Assembly (NCBI GenBank): GCA_046348545.1
Contig: JAXMEB010000004.1
Coordinates: 124,001 to 188,000, forward strand
DNA: 64,000 bases
Direction of reading: 5' to 3'
Source: JAXMEB01 sp046348545
GTDB taxonomy: Bacteria > Pseudomonadota > Gammaproteobacteria > Berkiellales > Berkiellaceae
In this document: piece after piece, positions 62,253 to 64,000 of the stretch
How the letters are laid out: the number at the start of each line of letters is the position of its first letter
Position numbering within the stretch: the stretch's first letter is position 1
The notes under the pieces: model-generated
Told to the model about the DNA's origin: nothing
What the model saw: the letters and a program-made list of their open reading frames with translations, nothing else
The model's database searches: none
Program-made: the position numbers and the translations under genes

Positions 62253-62414
62253 CCCATTGTATTTCTTCAGGATTACTCCTTCTATTGCTGTAGTTGCAAG
62301 TATATTTTCTCTTTAATTGAGCTTTTGTAGGACTTTGGTCCAATTTCCACCACTGAAATTATTTGTTTAAGTAAATTAGATAATCTAATTTTCGGTTGAT
62401 GGGAGTAGGTCATC

Positions 62415-64000
62415 ATGTCCAATGACAAGAACAAAGATTTTGCTCAATCTAGCCTTATCATCACAGCAGATCTTAAAGAAACACTTGACAAAATAGTGAA
62501 TAAAGTCATGCCTGATGACGATCCAGAGAAACCCGAAAATAAGAATAATCAAGAAGCCGCGCCACCTTCTGATAAACAAAACACAGAACAATCTGCTGAG
62601 CCGAAGCAAGCTCAGGGAGATGAAGGTGCCTCTCAAGAAGAAACAGAAGAGGAAGAAGCCGCAGCAGAAAATATCGAAAATCTAGAAGCAACTGCGGCAG
62701 GTGGTGGCGGAGGGGGTAGTGGGGGTTCAGAGTTGCCTTCAGCTATCCTATTTGGCAGATCAGGAGATGAGGAAAGTGAAGCCAGGGATTTGAGTTTGGC
62801 CCCTATTAAGTTTGTTTCACCTCACGAAGATCAACCACCATTCTTAGTACAGCTATCAGAAGAATTACCACCGCTTGTTGCTTTTGATAATGCCAGGATT
62901 ATTGGAAACTGCTACTGTGAGACACAGTTTGTATTTGACTTTAATACGCGAAGAGAAAAAGGATCACACTCCTCAGACTCGAATTATTTTCAAGGCTGGA
63001 GTACAAGCGGTCATGCGCAGAATATCAAGAGCACAGCTTTTTTCTCAACAAGGAACATTCATGAAACTGTAACAGATGAAGACACATTAGCATCAGAATT
63101 AAATTTATCGTCAAATATACTGGATGATGTAAAAGGAGTTGATGCCATAGAGGGATCGGCTATGTGGTATGATTTGAAACTTGCGCCAGGTCAAACTATC
63201 AGTTTTGATTATTTTTTTGCAACCAATGAAAGTGGTGAGAATGGTACCGATGATAAAAATTTTGTTAATGTTGTGGTTAATAATGTCTTTAATAATGACT
63301 ACGCTTTTATTTCAATTTCGGGCCCCTCAGGTGAAATGATATATTCATTTGCAGATGTTTATTCTGCGTATAACTGGAATAGTGCATTTATCGATTCCAC
63401 GTGGTGGGCACATAATACCGGTTGGAATAGTTCAAGCTTTACAGTGCCTTATACTTGGGATGTGGGTGTCTATCGAATTGGTTTTGGTGTGATGGATGTT
63501 GGTTCCCCGAACCAGTCAACAGAAGATGCTTCCATGCTTCAAATTGATAATATTCGGTCTTGTCTTGGCGCTAACATGGTGTCTGGTAATGTCATTAACG
63601 ATCCGAATAACTACACCGATAGTTTAGATCCACTGGGCTCAATTGATATTCCCGAAGGGGGTTCAAGAGTGACTCGGATTGCTTTTGAATATGGCAGTGG
63701 TGCAGAGGACTTTATTGATTATAATAATCTTGATGATTTTGGGGCTTTTGTTGAAAATGGATTTGTTGTTATCCCAATACCCGGTGATGGCGAGTTCATT
63801 GACATTATCACGCCCCAGTATAATCACTTGGTCATTAATTCAGAAGGCGATTATCGTTATTTTATCAGTTGCAGCAAAAGTGGATGCAATTGTTGTGGCG
63901 GGGAGAAAGAAAGGACGATTCAAGAGGATAAATATGATGGTCCAGAAAAATTCACCTATCGTTTAGAGGATGGTACAGGTCGTTTTGATGAAGCATTCCT
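62415..64000 (+). CDS. 5' part of a third giant LapA-like adhesin (runs off window)
   Basis: The frame is open for 528 codons from ATG 62415 (GGGAG upstream) to the window edge. The N-terminus is polar and acidic without a signal peptide; residues 93-96 read TAAG, followed by GGGGGSGGSELPSAILFG, the same linker type as in the 2810-residue adhesin. Residues about 160-390 form a globular domain with a pair of Cys (NCYCET, RSCLGAN) and aromatic-rich strands (SFDYFFATNESGENG), resembling surface carbohydrate- or peptide-binding folds. Cadherin-like repeats seem to begin near the edge (SGNVINDPNN, RLEDGTGRFDEAF). Type I secretion and LapG-type release are inferred from the N-terminal layout. Confidence 0.72.
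   Translation, partial: MSNDKNKDFAQSSLIITADLKETLDKIVNKVMPDDDPEKPENKNNQEAAPPSDKQNTEQSAEPKQAQGDEGASQEETEEEEAAAENIENLEATAAGGGGGGSGGSELPSAILFGRSGDEESEARDLSLAPIKFVSPHEDQPPFLVQLSEELPPLVAFDNARIIGNCYCETQFVFDFNTRREKGSHSSDSNYFQGWSTSGHAQNIKSTAFFSTRNIHETVTDEDTLASELNLSSNILDDVKGVDAIEGSAMWYDLKLAPGQTISFDYFFATNESGENGTDDKNFVNVVVNNVFNNDYAFISISGPSGEMIYSFADVYSAYNWNSAFIDSTWWAHNTGWNSSSFTVPYTWDVGVYRIGFGVMDVGSPNQSTEDASMLQIDNIRSCLGANMVSGNVINDPNNYTDSLDPLGSIDIPEGGSRVTRIAFEYGSGAEDFIDYNNLDDFGAFVENGFVVIPIPGDGEFIDIITPQYNHLVINSEGDYRYFISCSKSGCNCCGGEKERTIQEDKYDGPEKFTYRLEDGTGRFDEAF

Overview
The window looks like a chromosome segment of a gammaproteobacterium of moderate to low GC. The aceE/aceF/lpd set, NudC, MurI, PutP/PutA, AmpD, an EndA-type nuclease and a Pal-like lipoprotein are all of gammaproteobacterial type. 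Mixed with them are genes typical of host-associated Legionellales-like bacteria: a tubulin-tyrosine-ligase-family protein, an ankyrin protein with a glycosyltransferase-like front end, a Dot1-like methyltransferase and several large orphan proteins with coiled coils or membrane segments. The lineage is inferred from gene content only; no rRNA or tRNA gene was seen.

Layout. 1-3.6 kb: a membrane-protein tail, a GNAT acetyltransferase, a TTL-family ligase, nudC and a small membrane protein. 3.6-7.4 kb: a 1262-residue protein with five N-terminal repeats, a GT-A-like domain and an SF2 helicase, the most unusual gene here. 7.4-20.3 kb: mixed genes (periplasmic acidic/basic protein, murI, a LysR regulator, an AAPEK-repeat protein, a MASE1 membrane protein, a methyltransferase, an EndA-like protein split from its upstream region by an IS66-type element with clear inverted repeats and 8-bp target duplication, a PLC-like protein, a GT2 transferase). 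20.3-31.9 kb: two large repeat proteins with VWA domains and type I secretion-like C-termini; the larger carries an internal array of exact 789-bp period. 32.1-38.1 kb: a peroxiredoxin, then an operon for a TPR/outer-membrane barrel protein, a FecR-domain protein and a CHASE2-adenylate cyclase, met head-on by a CpdA-type cAMP phosphodiesterase. 38.2-46.2 kb: orphan genes, ampD and the ankyrin protein. 46.4-51.8 kb: the pyruvate dehydrogenase operon. 51.9-55.1 kb: a three-gene two-component cluster. 55.1-61 kb: a VanZ-like protein, the putP-putA proline-use operon and a DksA/TraR-type zinc-finger protein. 61.3-64 kb: a Pal-like lipoprotein, a small orphan and the 5' part of a third giant adhesin that runs off the window.

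Two themes connect the parts. First, surface adhesion and cAMP: two adhesins carry a small-residue linker with a TAAG- or AAAG-type sequence like the site cut by LapG-type periplasmic proteases, and they lie near a sensor cyclase/phosphodiesterase pair. Second, a family of short non-coding elements with about 26-bp imperfect inverted ends (outer end TATACCC) occurs in five full copies and one end-to-end pair, always in gene gaps or at gene ends; it even supplies or overlaps stop codons. Several proteins look like fading enzymes or broken genes (EndA-like, a GT2-like protein, a GGDEF-like domain, a G-tract frameshift), which suggests ongoing gene decay.
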